The translations under genes and the position numbers were made by a program. The notes under the pieces were generated by a model. It did not search any database, was not told the origin of the DNA, and saw only the letters and a program-made list of their open reading frames with translations. From 66-474 sp040255405 (GTDB lineage: Bacteria > Pseudomonadota > Gammaproteobacteria > Xanthomonadales > Rhodanobacteraceae): DNA of 64,000 nucleotides. Shown in pieces: positions 26,937-35,742 of this stretch. The stretch is taken from positions 62,001 to 126,000 of the forward strand of contig JBDZUX010000001.1 in NCBI GenBank assembly GCA_040255405.1. Direction: 5' to 3'. Every line of letters starts with the position of its first letter. Position 1 is the first letter of the stretch.

Positions 26937-27965
26937 ATGACCAACCGCCGCCGCTTCCTCAAGACCGCCGCCCTGGGCGCCGCCGCCGCGGCGCTGTCGC
27001 CCGTCGCGGGCGCCACCACCGAGGGTACGTCGAATGCGCCCGCGACGGGCGCGGTACGCGTGGTCTCGACCTGGGATTTCGGCGTGGCCGCCAATCAGGC
27101 CGCGTGGGCCATCCTGTCCAGGGGCGGCCACTCGCTCGATGCCGTGGAAGCCGGCGCACGCATTCCCGAAGCGGACATCAAAAACCACAGCGTGGGGCTG
27201 GGGGGTTATCCCGATCGCGACGGCCACGTCACGCTGGACGCCAGCATCATGGATGCCGAGGCCAATTGCGGCGGTGTGGCCTGCCTCGAAGACATCGAAC
27301 ATCCGATCTCGGTCGCGCGTCGGGTGATGGAACAAACGCCGCACGTGCTGCTGGTCGGCGAGGGTGCCCTGCAGTTCGCGCTGGCGCAGGGATTCAGGAA
27401 GCATAACCTGCTTACGCCAGCCGCCGGCAAGGCCTGGCACGAATGGCTGAAGACATCGCACTACAAGCCGGAGATCAACAGCGAAGTGCGCGATTACGGT
27501 GCGGGCTTTCCCATCGGCAAGGACAACCACGACACCATCGGCATCCTGGCGCTGGACGCGAATGGCAAACTCGCCGGGGCCTGCACCACCAGCGGCGCGG
27601 CGTGGAAGATGCGTGGCCGCGTGGGCGATTCGCCGATCATCGGCGCAGGCTTGTACGTGGACGGCGAAATCGGCGCGGCGACCTCCACCGGCATGGGCGA
27701 GGAAGTGATCCGCAACGCGGGTTCGTTCCTCGTGGTGGAACTGATGCGGCAAGGCCGCAGCCCCACGGAAGCCTGCAAGGAAGCGGTCCTGCGCGTGCTG
27801 CACAAGCATCCATCAACCGCACGCAAGACCCAGGTCGCATTCCTCGCGATGAACAAGCATGGCGAAGTCGGTGCGTGGGCGATCCAGCCCGGCTTCGCCT
27901 ATGCCGTGTGCGATGCGCGGGACCAGCGCGCGCTGATCAAATCCGGAAGCGTGCTGGACGCATGA
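26937..27965 (+). CDS. Glycosylasparaginase (N4-GlcNAc-L-asparaginase)
   Basis: This N-terminal nucleophile hydrolase (342 aa) splits the GlcNAc-asparagine bond left after N-glycan and peptide trimming. It has a Tat-type signal (NRRRFLKTAALGAAAAALS). The self-processing site is the Thr in NHDTIGILAL, where alpha and beta chains separate. Conserved neighbours are SIMDAEANCGGVACLEDIEHPI and the beta-chain TSGAAWKMRGRVGDSPIIGAG with STGMGEE. It is the first gene of a five-gene operon, each next start overlapping the previous stop. Preceded by AAGGA and a good promoter. The predicted periplasmic location matches the exported mannosidases. Confidence 0.92.
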   Translation: MTNRRRFLKTAALGAAAAALSPVAGATTEGTSNAPATGAVRVVSTWDFGVAANQAAWAILSRGGHSLDAVEAGARIPEADIKNHSVGLGGYPDRDGHVTLDASIMDAEANCGGVACLEDIEHPISVARRVMEQTPHVLLVGEGALQFALAQGFRKHNLLTPAAGKAWHEWLKTSHYKPEINSEVRDYGAGFPIGKDNHDTIGILALDANGKLAGACTTSGAAWKMRGRVGDSPIIGAGLYVDGEIGAATSTGMGEEVIRNAGSFLVVELMRQGRSPTEACKEAVLRVLHKHPSTARKTQVAFLAMNKHGEVGAWAIQPGFAYAVCDARDQRALIKSGSVLDA

Positions 27966-28732
27966 GCGGTCCCATTCTGGAAGTCGCCGCCAATTCGGTC
28001 GCCTCGGCGCTGGCAGCCGAAGCGGGCGGCGCGGCGCGCGTGGAATTGTGTTCGGCACTGGAACTTGGCGGTCTGACGCCGTCGCATGCAGTCATCGCGA
28101 TCGCATGCGAACGTTTGCGCATTCCCGTCCACGTGCTGATCCGTCCGCGCGCCGGCGATTTCGTGTTCGACGATTCCGAATGCGAAGTGATGCGGCGCGA
28201 CATCGGGATCTGCAAATCGCTGGGGTGCGCCGGGGTGGTGATGGGAGTGCTGACCGTCGAAGCCGACGTCGACGTGCCGCGTTGCCGCGCATTGATGGAT
28301 GCCGCACGAGGGATTTCCGTAACCTTCCACCGCGCGTTCGATTTCACGCGCGATCCGGCACGCGCACTCGACATCATCATGGCGCTCGGTTGCGATCGCC
28401 TGCTGACTTCGGGCCAGGCCGCGGACGCGATGGCCGGTGCGCCGTTGATCCGCAAGCTGATCGTGCGGGCCGAAGACCGCATCACGATCATGCCGGGCGG
28501 CGGCATCACCGCGCAAAACATCCTGGCGATCGCGGAAGCCACCGGCGCGCACGAATTCCATGCGTCCGCCAAAATGCGCGTCCCGACACGCATGCATCGG
28601 CCGATACCGGCGCCGGGCGACATGGGTGATGCCCATTGGCAAACCGACGCGACCGAAGTGCGCGCGCGTGTCGACGTGCTGCGAACGCTGTCATCATCCG
28701 CGCACCCATCCCGCAGGAACCCATCGCAATGA
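27962..28732 (+). CDS. cutC: CutC family TIM-barrel protein
   Basis: This CutC-family protein (256 aa) is a predicted cytosolic TIM barrel. Typical stretches are ARVELCSALELGGLTPS, VHVLIRPRAGDFVF, ISVTFHRAFDFTRDP, CDRLLTSGQA and RITIMPGGGITAQNI. CutC was named for copper tolerance in E. coli, but that role is weakly supported. Here it is locked by 4-bp overlaps (ATGA) between a glycosylasparaginase and a sugar permease gene, which suggests a part in glycan or amino-sugar metabolism. No copper gene is nearby. Confidence 0.88.
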   Translation: MSGPILEVAANSVASALAAEAGGAARVELCSALELGGLTPSHAVIAIACERLRIPVHVLIRPRAGDFVFDDSECEVMRRDIGICKSLGCAGVVMGVLTVEADVDVPRCRALMDAARGISVTFHRAFDFTRDPARALDIIMALGCDRLLTSGQAADAMAGAPLIRKLIVRAEDRITIMPGGGITAQNILAIAEATGAHEFHASAKMRVPTRMHRPIPAPGDMGDAHWQTDATEVRARVDVLRTLSSSAHPSRRNPSQ

Positions 28733-30021
28733 CTCCCGATCCCGTGAGCGCACGCCTGCCGGACGCGCCGGCACCATCGGGCCGCGCAACCGGCACCCGC
28801 GTGGCCCTGTCGGTGATGACCACGATCTTCTTCATGTGGGGCTTCATCACGGCGTTCAACGACGTGTTGATCCCGCATCTGAAATCGGTGTTCACGCTCA
28901 ACTACACCGAAGTGATGCTGGTCCAGTTCACCTTCTTCGGCGCGTACTTCATCATGTCGCTGCCGTCGGGCAAGGTGCTGGCGCACTGGGGCTATCGCGC
29001 CAGCATCATCATCGGACTGGTCGTCACCGGCATCGGCGCGCTGCTGTTCCTGCCCGCCGCCCAGGCGCCGTCGTACCCGCTGTTCCTGTTCGCGTTCTTC
29101 GTGCTGGCCAGCGGCATCACGCTGTTGCAGGTCGCGGCCAACCCGTACGTGAGCCTTTTGGGCGCGGCGCGCTATGCATCGGCACGGCTGAACCTTGCCC
29201 AGGCGCTGAACTCGCTGGGCACCACGATTGCGCCGAAGCTGGGCGGCTTCCTGATCCTCTCGGCCGCGGTGCTGGGCGCGGCGGAACTGGCCCAACTCAC
29301 GCCCGCCGCGCAAGCCGCCTACAGGGAGCAGCAGGCGCACCTGGTGCAGGGCCCCTACATCGGCATCGCGCTCGTGCTGTTCGCACTGGCGATCGTGGTG
29401 TGGCTGTGCCGGCTGCCGCAACCGGAAAACACCGCCGCGGCGGACGATCCGCAGCACCGCTTTGCCGATGCGCTGAAGCTGCGCCGCGTATGGCTGGGCA
29501 TGCTGGCGATCTTCGTGTACGTCGGCGCCGAGGTTTCGATCGGCAGTTTCATGGTCAACTACCTCTCGCTGCCCGACATCGGCAACATGAGTGAAGCCGC
29601 CGCCACCGGCTACGTGTCGCTGTACTGGGGCGGTGCGATGGTGGGGCGCTTCATTGGTTCGGCGCTGTTGACGCGCATCGACACCCGCAAACTGCTGGCG
29701 TTCAACGCCGCGGTGGCCGCGCTGCTGGTGCTCACCACCATGCTCACCTTCGGCCACGTCGCGTTGTGGAGCGTGGTCGCGATCGGGCTGTTCAACTCGA
29801 TCATGTTCCCCAACATCTTCACGCTGGGTATCGAGAAGTTCGGCCCACTGACCGGCAAGGTTTCCAGCCTGCTGGTGATGGCAATCGTGGGCGGCGCGGT
29901 AATCCCGCTCGCCCAAGGCGCGTTGGCCGACCACGTCGGCGTGCACCACGCCTACGTGCTGCCGCTGGTCTGCTATCTCTACATCATCTACTACGGCCTC
30001 GAGGGTTCGCGCGTCGCATGA
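28729..30021 (+). CDS. MFS sugar permease, FucP/NagP type
   Basis: This 12-helix sugar:H+ symporter (430 aa) belongs to the FucP/GluP branch. The first helix carries FFMWGFITAFNDVLIPHLK. Characteristic motifs include TFFGAYFIMSLPSGKVLAHWGYR and ITLLQVAANPYVSLLG, and the C-terminal half has MFPNIFTLGIEKFGPLTGKVSSLLVMAIVGGAVIPL. Family members import fucose, glucose, galactose, mannose or GlcNAc. Given the downstream fructokinase and mannose isomerase, mannose or GlcNAc is the likely cargo. It overlaps the cutC stop by 4 bp and is preceded by AGGA. Confidence 0.88.
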   Translation: MTPDPVSARLPDAPAPSGRATGTRVALSVMTTIFFMWGFITAFNDVLIPHLKSVFTLNYTEVMLVQFTFFGAYFIMSLPSGKVLAHWGYRASIIIGLVVTGIGALLFLPAAQAPSYPLFLFAFFVLASGITLLQVAANPYVSLLGAARYASARLNLAQALNSLGTTIAPKLGGFLILSAAVLGAAELAQLTPAAQAAYREQQAHLVQGPYIGIALVLFALAIVVWLCRLPQPENTAAADDPQHRFADALKLRRVWLGMLAIFVYVGAEVSIGSFMVNYLSLPDIGNMSEAAATGYVSLYWGGAMVGRFIGSALLTRIDTRKLLAFNAAVAALLVLTTMLTFGHVALWSVVAIGLFNSIMFPNIFTLGIEKFGPLTGKVSSLLVMAIVGGAVIPLAQGALADHVGVHHAYVLPLVCYLYIIYYGLEGSRVA

Positions 30022-30989
30022 ACACCGTCTGCTGTTTCGGCGAGGCGCTGATCGATTTCCACGGCAAGCCTTCCGGTGCCGCGCCGGTGTTCACCGCGCA
30101 CCCGGGTGGCGCACCCGCCAACGTGTCGGTGGCGGTCGCGCGGCTGGGTGGACGCGCGGCGTTCGTCGGGATGTTCGGGCCCGACATGTTCGGCGAACTT
30201 CTGCTGCGCGAACTCGCCGCGGCCGGCGTGGACACCTCGCACGCGCATCGCACCGACGCTGCCAACACCGCACTGGCGTTCGTCTCGCACGCCGCCGACG
30301 GTGAGCGCGATTTCAGTTTCTGGCGGCCGCCCTCGGCCGACCTGCTGTTTCGCGACGCGGATTTCGATCCATCCATTTTCGCCGCGGACACGATCTTCCA
30401 CGCGGGTTCATGCAGCATGACCGAACCCGATTCGGCCGTGGCCACGCTGCAGGGCATGGCCCATGCACGCAATGCCGGCGCCCTCGTCAGTTACGACATG
30501 AACCTGCGCCCACCGCTGTGGCCGCGCGGCGAAGATCCCGCGCCCACGATCTGGCGTGCGCTGGAGTGCGCCGACTTCGTGAAGCTGAGCGCAGAAGAAC
30601 TTGCCTTACTCGCCGCCTCGACGGGCGCTGAAGACGCAGTATTCGCACAGCTGTGGAATGCCCACGCTAAACTCGTGGTCGTTACCGATGGCGAGCAGGC
30701 GGCGCACTGGTTCACGCCGCACGCAAGCGGTGAACGACGCACGTTTCCCGTGCGCGCGGTCGACACCACCGGCGCCGGCGATGCGTTCGTCGGCGGCTGC
30801 CTGTACCGGTTCGCGCAAGCCGGTCTCGACGCAGCGACGTTCGAAGCGTTCGTCGCAGACGCCGATCGGCTCGATGTCACGCTGCGTTTCGCCTCGGCCT
30901 GCGGGGCACTCGCGGTGACCCGTGCCGGTTCATTCGCGGCAATGCCGGCGCTCGCCGAGGTCGAGGCTTTGCTGGAGCAACACGCATGA
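30018..30989 (+). CDS. Fructokinase-like PfkB-family kinase
   Basis: This PfkB/ribokinase-family kinase (323 aa) probably makes fructose-6-phosphate from fructose. The first PfkB signature is GGAPANVSVAVARLGG near residue 31, and the second is DTTGAGDAFVGG near 252, which holds the catalytic Asp. CFGEALIDF at the N-terminus is typical of fructokinases. It is coupled by ATGA overlaps to the permease gene before it and the mannose isomerase gene after it, so the pair would convert mannose to fructose to fructose-6-phosphate. Confidence 0.88.
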   Translation: MNTVCCFGEALIDFHGKPSGAAPVFTAHPGGAPANVSVAVARLGGRAAFVGMFGPDMFGELLLRELAAAGVDTSHAHRTDAANTALAFVSHAADGERDFSFWRPPSADLLFRDADFDPSIFAADTIFHAGSCSMTEPDSAVATLQGMAHARNAGALVSYDMNLRPPLWPRGEDPAPTIWRALECADFVKLSAEELALLAASTGAEDAVFAQLWNAHAKLVVVTDGEQAAHWFTPHASGERRTFPVRAVDTTGAGDAFVGGCLYRFAQAGLDAATFEAFVADADRLDVTLRFASACGALAVTRAGSFAAMPALAEVEALLEQHA

Positions 30990-32167
30990 GCGAATTCCCC
31001 GATTTCCGTTCGCCGGATTTCCTGCGCCAGCACATCCGGAACACGATGGCGTTCTACCACCCGCACTGCCTCGATCCCGCCGGCGGCTGCTTCCATTACT
31101 ACAAGAACGACGGCACGGTCTACGACCGCTCGCACCGGCACCTGGTCTCGAGTGCGCGCTTCGTGTTCGACTACGCCATGTACGCGCGGGCGTTCGGCGG
31201 CGCCGAATACTTCGACGGCGCGCGGCATTGCGTGGCCTTCATCCGCAATGCGCATTTGAATCCGGCGACCGGCGGCTACGCGTGGACGCTGCGCGGCGGT
31301 CGGCCGGAAGACACCACCAATCATTGCTACGGCGCCGCCTTCGTGCTGGTGGCGTATGCCCACGCGCGTATGGCCGGGATCAATGATGCGGCTGCGTGGA
31401 TGGACGAACACTGGGAATTGCTGGAACGACGCTACTGGGACGCGGGAGCCGGCTTGTACCGCGACGAGGCCGACGCGAACTGGAATTTCTCGAACTACCG
31501 TGGCCAGAACGCCAACATGCACATGTGCGAAGCGATGCTGACAGCGTTTGATGCCAGCCAGGATCTTCGCTACCTCGATCGCGCGTACACCCTCGCCGAC
31601 CACATGACGCAACGCCAGGCAGCCAAGGCCGGTGGTCTGGTGTGGGAACACTACGATGAAAATTGGGACATCGACTGGGAGTACCACAAGGACAACCCGA
31701 AGGATCTGTTCCGTCCGTGGGGTTTCCAGCCCGGCCACCAGACCGAATGGGCCAAGCTGCTGTTGATCATGAGCCGCCACCGCGACGCCGACTGGCTGCT
31801 GCCGACCGCGCGGCATCTGTTCGACACCGCGGTTGCGCGCGCGTGGGACATTCAATATGGCGGGCTGTGCTACGGCTTCGCCCCGGACGGTTCGGTCTGC
31901 GACGACGACAAATACCACTGGGTACAGGCCGAGTCGCTGGCTTGCGCGGCGCTACTCGCCGACCGCACCGGTGAGGACAAGTATTGGGACTGGTACCGGC
32001 GCCTGTGGGAATACGCGTGGACGCGTTTCGTCGACCACGAACACGGCGGCTGGTATCGCATTCTTGCCCGCGACGGCCGCAAATACGACGACGAGAAAAG
32101 CCCGGCCGGCAAGACCGACTACCACAACATGGGCGCATGCCACGAAGTGCTGAACGTCATTCACTGA
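30986..32167 (+). CDS. Mannose isomerase, AGE/YihS family
   Basis: The product (393 aa) is an N-acylglucosamine-2-epimerase-superfamily (alpha/alpha)6-barrel enzyme. Histidine-rich active-site stretches resemble D-mannose isomerase/YihS (DTTNHCYGAAFV, NANMHMCEAML, LFRPWGFQPGHQTEWAKLLL, YHWVQAESLACAALL, DYHNMGACHEVL). It would interconvert mannose and fructose, supplying the preceding kinase. A role on GlcNAc or mannose-6-phosphate cannot be excluded. It is the last gene of the operon; no terminator is evident before the next gene 84 bp on. Confidence 0.85.
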   Translation: MSEFPDFRSPDFLRQHIRNTMAFYHPHCLDPAGGCFHYYKNDGTVYDRSHRHLVSSARFVFDYAMYARAFGGAEYFDGARHCVAFIRNAHLNPATGGYAWTLRGGRPEDTTNHCYGAAFVLVAYAHARMAGINDAAAWMDEHWELLERRYWDAGAGLYRDEADANWNFSNYRGQNANMHMCEAMLTAFDASQDLRYLDRAYTLADHMTQRQAAKAGGLVWEHYDENWDIDWEYHKDNPKDLFRPWGFQPGHQTEWAKLLLIMSRHRDADWLLPTARHLFDTAVARAWDIQYGGLCYGFAPDGSVCDDDKYHWVQAESLACAALLADRTGEDKYWDWYRRLWEYAWTRFVDHEHGGWYRILARDGRKYDDEKSPAGKTDYHNMGACHEVLNVIH

Positions 32168-32251
32168 CCGCGCACGTCCGCAGCTCGCCGCGACACCGAA
32201 ATCACGCCGCCCACACGTGCATGCGGCGAGGATGCGGTCTGGCAGGCAAGG

Positions 32252-32845
32252 ATGACCGCCATGGGTGCCGACAACATGCATGAAAACAGCTGGCTTGAGG
32301 ACGGCGGGCTCGCCGACAGCGCGGTGCTGATCATCGATGTGATCAACGATTTCGCGTTTCCGGGCAGTGACCAGTTGCTGGAACAGATGCCGCCGGTGGT
32401 CCGCGCCATCGACGCGCTGCGCCGCCGCGCCGATGCGTTGCAGCGGCCGGTGATCCACGTGAACGACAACTTCGGGCGCTGGCGCTCCAACTTCGATCAG
32501 GTGATCGGTTACTGCCGCCGCAACGGCGCGCCCGGCGCCACCATCGCGGAACAACTGTCGCCGCGCGACAGTGATTACTTCGTGCTGAAACCCGGCCAGT
32601 CGGGGTTCTTCCAGACACCGTTGCCGGCATTACTGGGACACTTGAAGGTGAAACACCTGGTGCTGGCGGGCGTGGCCGGCGACCAGTGTGTGCTGACCAC
32701 CGCGATGGACGCGCACATGCGCGATTTCGAATTGTGGGTGCCGGCGGACACGACCGCGTCGATCACACCCAGGCGCAACCAGCGGGCGCTCGACTACATC
32801 AGCGAGGTGCTGGGCGGAAGCACCACGCCGATACTCGAAGGCTGA
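32252..32845 (+). CDS. Isochorismatase-like cysteine hydrolase
   Basis: This is a cysteine hydrolase (197 aa) of the isochorismatase/nicotinamidase fold. The catalytic triad is visible: Asp in AVLIIDVINDF, Lys in FVLKPGQSGFF and Cys in GVAGDQCVLTTAMDA. The substrate is unknown; carbamoyl, nicotinamide or ester substrates occur in the family. Three in-frame ATGs lie at the start; the first (32252) directly follows AAGG, so the next (32261) may be the real start. It shares strand with the glycan operon but is separated from it by 84 bp. Confidence 0.85.
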   Translation: MTAMGADNMHENSWLEDGGLADSAVLIIDVINDFAFPGSDQLLEQMPPVVRAIDALRRRADALQRPVIHVNDNFGRWRSNFDQVIGYCRRNGAPGATIAEQLSPRDSDYFVLKPGQSGFFQTPLPALLGHLKVKHLVLAGVAGDQCVLTTAMDAHMRDFELWVPADTTASITPRRNQRALDYISEVLGGSTTPILEG

Positions 32846-32865
32846 TGACCTGAGGCGCCAGCCAC

Positions 32866-32902
32866 TGTCCGCTGTCCGTGCAAAAGTGTCCGCGGACACT
32901 TT
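32866..32902 (+). promoter_or_regulatory. Activator site: tandem half-sites and 20-bp palindrome
   Basis: Two tandem TGTCCG(C/T) units (32866-32879) are followed by a perfect 20-bp palindrome, AAAGTGTCCGCGGACACTTT (32883-32902), built from the same TGTCCG half-site. The palindrome centre lies about 95 bp before the predicted transcription start of the sigma-54 promoter downstream, the usual place for an NtrC-type activator. Confidence 0.75.
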
Positions 32903-32962
32903 CGTCGCGAGAGGATTGCTGCGAAGTGCTTGAATCACCGCGCCGAACCCCCGCGGCCCGGC

Positions 32963-32977
32963 TGGCATCGTTCTTGC
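32963..32977 (+). promoter_or_regulatory. Sigma-54 (RpoN) promoter, -24/-12
   Basis: TGGCATCGTTCTTGC matches TGGCAC-N5-TTGC with exact spacing. It lies 43 bases before the first permease ATG and downstream of the palindromic activator site. A further short palindrome (GACCATGATGGTC) lies in the leader. Confidence 0.78.
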
Positions 32978-33019
32978 GATCTCAAGTCTGACCATGATGG
33001 TCGCCCCGGGAATGCGGTC

Positions 33020-34327
33020 ATGTTTGCCTATCACCTCGACATTGCCCTGCGCAGTCTCAAGCGCAACAAGGTGCTGACCGTGCTGATGGTGCTGTCGATC
33101 GCGGTCGGCATCGGCGCATGCATGACGGCCTTGACGGTGTTGCACGTGCTGTCCGGCGATCCGTTGCCTGGCAAAAGCAGCGAACTCTATTACCCGCAGA
33201 TCGACCCGCAGGATACGCGCGGCATGATGCCCGGCACGATGCCACCGCTGCAGGTCACCCTGATCGACGGGCTGAACCTGCTGCGCGCGAAGCGCGCCGA
33301 CCGGCAGGCGCTGATGACGGGCGGCGCAGTACCGATCCAGCCGGCCTCGTCGTCGCTCGACCCGTTCTACGTGGAGGCACGCTACACCACCGCGGATTTT
33401 TTCGCGATGTTTGGCGCGCCGTTCCTGTATGGCCACGGCTGGAGCAACACGGACGACGAGTCGCACGTACGCGACGTGGTGATCACGCGCAAGCTGGACG
33501 ACAAGCTGTTCAACGGCGCCAACAGCGTGGACCGCACGTTGCGAATCGGCGACACCACGTTTCGCATTGTCGGCGTACTGGACGGTTGGCGGCCCAACCC
33601 GCACTTCTACGACCTCAACACCGGCTCGTACGACTACTATGAACAAGTATTCATGCCGCTGCAGACCGCGCTGGAACTGCACTACGACCACAACGGCTCG
33701 AACGATTGCTGGGCCAATGGCACCGGCGGCGCGGGTGGCGTCTATCCGTCCGATACCTGCGTGTGGATGCAGTTCTGGGTCGAGTTGGACGGCCCCGCGA
33801 AAGCCGCGGCCTACAAGCAGTTCCTGATCCATTACTCGGACGAGCAACGGGCGCTGGGGCGTTTCCAGCGCGCGCCGAACGTGCAGTTGCGCAACCTCAT
33901 GCAGTGGCTCGATTACAACGGCGTGGTGCCGAACGACGTGCGTCTGCAGGCGTGGCTGGCGTTCGGGTTCCTGCTGGTGTGCCTGGTCAACACCGTGGGC
34001 CTGATGCTGGCGAAGTTCCTGCGCCGCGCGGGCGAATTGAGCGTGCGTCGTGCAATGGGCGCCTCCAGGCGCACGCTGTTTGCGCAGTTGCTGACCGAGT
34101 CGGGATTGGTTGGAATCGCGGGCGGCACCGGGGGCCTGCTGCTGGCGCTGTTCGGATTGTGGCTGGTACGGCGGCGGCCTTCCGATTACGCGGCGCTCGC
34201 GCATCTCGATCCGGCGATGCTGGTGGTGACGTTCGCGCTCGCGCTCGGCGCCAGCCTGCTGGCGGGCATGTTCCCGGCGTTGCGTGCATGCAACGTGGCG
34301 CCGGCCTTTCACCTCAAGAGCAATTAG
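33020..34327 (+). CDS. ABC permease, FtsX/MacB type
   Basis: This inner-membrane permease (435 aa) has an N-terminal helix (LTVLMVLSIAVGIGACMTAL), a large periplasmic MacB-core-like domain (about residues 45-310) and three C-terminal helices with the coupling motif RAGELSVRRAMGASRRTLFAQLLTES. Such proteins work with a LolD/MacB-type ATPase, but no ATPase gene lies beside it. The start at 33020 puts AYHLDIALRSLKRNK, the usual FtsX cytoplasmic lead, at the N-terminus. It is the first gene of a two-permease unit under sigma-54 control. Confidence 0.85.
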   Translation: MFAYHLDIALRSLKRNKVLTVLMVLSIAVGIGACMTALTVLHVLSGDPLPGKSSELYYPQIDPQDTRGMMPGTMPPLQVTLIDGLNLLRAKRADRQALMTGGAVPIQPASSSLDPFYVEARYTTADFFAMFGAPFLYGHGWSNTDDESHVRDVVITRKLDDKLFNGANSVDRTLRIGDTTFRIVGVLDGWRPNPHFYDLNTGSYDYYEQVFMPLQTALELHYDHNGSNDCWANGTGGAGGVYPSDTCVWMQFWVELDGPAKAAAYKQFLIHYSDEQRALGRFQRAPNVQLRNLMQWLDYNGVVPNDVRLQAWLAFGFLLVCLVNTVGLMLAKFLRRAGELSVRRAMGASRRTLFAQLLTESGLVGIAGGTGGLLLALFGLWLVRRRPSDYAALAHLDPAMLVVTFALALGASLLAGMFPALRACNVAPAFHLKSN

Positions 34328-34340
34328 GCCGGCCAACGCC

Positions 34341-35573
34341 ATGGACATCCTGCCCATCTTCGCGACGTTGCGCCGGCACAAGGTGATCCTGTGGCTGCTG
34401 GTGCTGGAAATCGCGCTGACCTGCGCGATCGTGTGCAACGGCGTGTTCCTGGTCACGCAACGGCTGGAACACGTGGACATGCCGAGTGGCATCGCCGAGC
34501 ACGAACTGGTGCAGATCCAGCAGGCGCCGATCGCGCCACCACCGGACCGCTACGCGCGCGCACAGGAAGATATGGCGATCCTGCGGCAGATTCCCGGCGT
34601 GCAAGCGGTCGGCATGACCAACCAGTTACCGTTCGGCGGCGTTTCATCGAACGGGGGTGTGATGCTCTCGCCGACCCAGCCACATCGAACGTTGAGCACA
34701 GCCGAGTACTTTGGTGAAAACCTGATCCCGACGTTCGGCCTGCGCCTTGTCGCCGGGCGCGCATTGGAGCACGACGATTACGTGAACGCCGATGTCGTGC
34801 TCAAATCGCTCGCCGATGGAAGCGGCAAGGGTTTCCCGATGCCGACCGTCATCAGCCAGGCACTGGCCACGCGCCTGTGGCAGCGGGAAAGCCCGCTCGG
34901 CAAGCTGATCTGGCTGACGCCCAAGGCCAGCTTCCGGGTGGTGGGCGTGGTGGCGACGCTGGCACGCGCAAACGCGTACAACACCGCCACCGCGCAGTAC
35001 TCGATGCTCATCCCGCTGCACATGGGTGCCGACAAGGACCAGAGCTATCTGTTGCGCACCCGCCCCGGGGACCGGCCACGCGTGATGGCCGCGGCCGTGG
35101 CGGCATTGAAACACGCCGATCCGGCGCGCGTGATCACGCACAAGCGCACGTACGATGAAATCCGCAGCAACTACTTCCAGGACGACCGCGCGATGGCCGG
35201 CATTCTGGTCGGCGTGATCGCAGCGGTGCTGCTGGTGACGGCCATGGGCATCGTGGGGCTGGCCAGTTTCTGGGTGGGGCAACGGCGCAAGCAGATCGGC
35301 ATCCGGCGCGCGCTCGGCGCCACGCGGAGGGACATCCTGCGTTACTTCCAGACCGAGAACTTCCTGATCGTCAGCTTCGGTACCGTGCTGGGCATGGCGC
35401 TGGCATACGGATTGAGCCTGTTGCTGATGGCGCATTACGAACTCCCGCGGCTGCCGCTGTCGTACCTTCCCATCGGCGCGGTCGCGCTGTGGGTGATCGG
35501 GCAACTGGCGGTACTGGGACCGGCGATGCGCGCCGCGGCGGTGCCGCCGGTGGTGGCGACCCGCAGCGTGTAA
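34341..35573 (+). CDS. ABC permease, FtsX/MacB type, partner
   Basis: This second permease (410 aa) has the same layout as its upstream neighbour. There is an N-terminal helix (VILWLLVLEIALTCAIVCNGVFLV), a periplasmic domain with GVQAVGMTNQLPFGG, and C-terminal FtsX helices with QRRKQIGIRRALGATRRDILRYFQTEN. It starts 13 bp after the previous stop. The two probably form a heterodimeric permease, as in xanthomonad-type peptide or antibiotic-resistance ABC clusters. The cargo is unknown. Confidence 0.85.
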   Translation: MDILPIFATLRRHKVILWLLVLEIALTCAIVCNGVFLVTQRLEHVDMPSGIAEHELVQIQQAPIAPPPDRYARAQEDMAILRQIPGVQAVGMTNQLPFGGVSSNGGVMLSPTQPHRTLSTAEYFGENLIPTFGLRLVAGRALEHDDYVNADVVLKSLADGSGKGFPMPTVISQALATRLWQRESPLGKLIWLTPKASFRVVGVVATLARANAYNTATAQYSMLIPLHMGADKDQSYLLRTRPGDRPRVMAAAVAALKHADPARVITHKRTYDEIRSNYFQDDRAMAGILVGVIAAVLLVTAMGIVGLASFWVGQRRKQIGIRRALGATRRDILRYFQTENFLIVSFGTVLGMALAYGLSLLLMAHYELPRLPLSYLPIGAVALWVIGQLAVLGPAMRAAAVPPVVATRSV

Positions 35574-35742
35574 CCCAGCCCGCCGCGCCTGCCTGCAACG
35601 GGGGCGATTGCGCCCGAACCTTCGGGCGGCTTGGGGTGGAGCGGGCCGCTCGCAAGTCACCGGCGCACGCCATCCGTTCATGTGCGGTGGATGAAGATCA
35701 TCGCGTACGGTTTCCCGACTCATCCGGCACAAGGAAGGTGTC

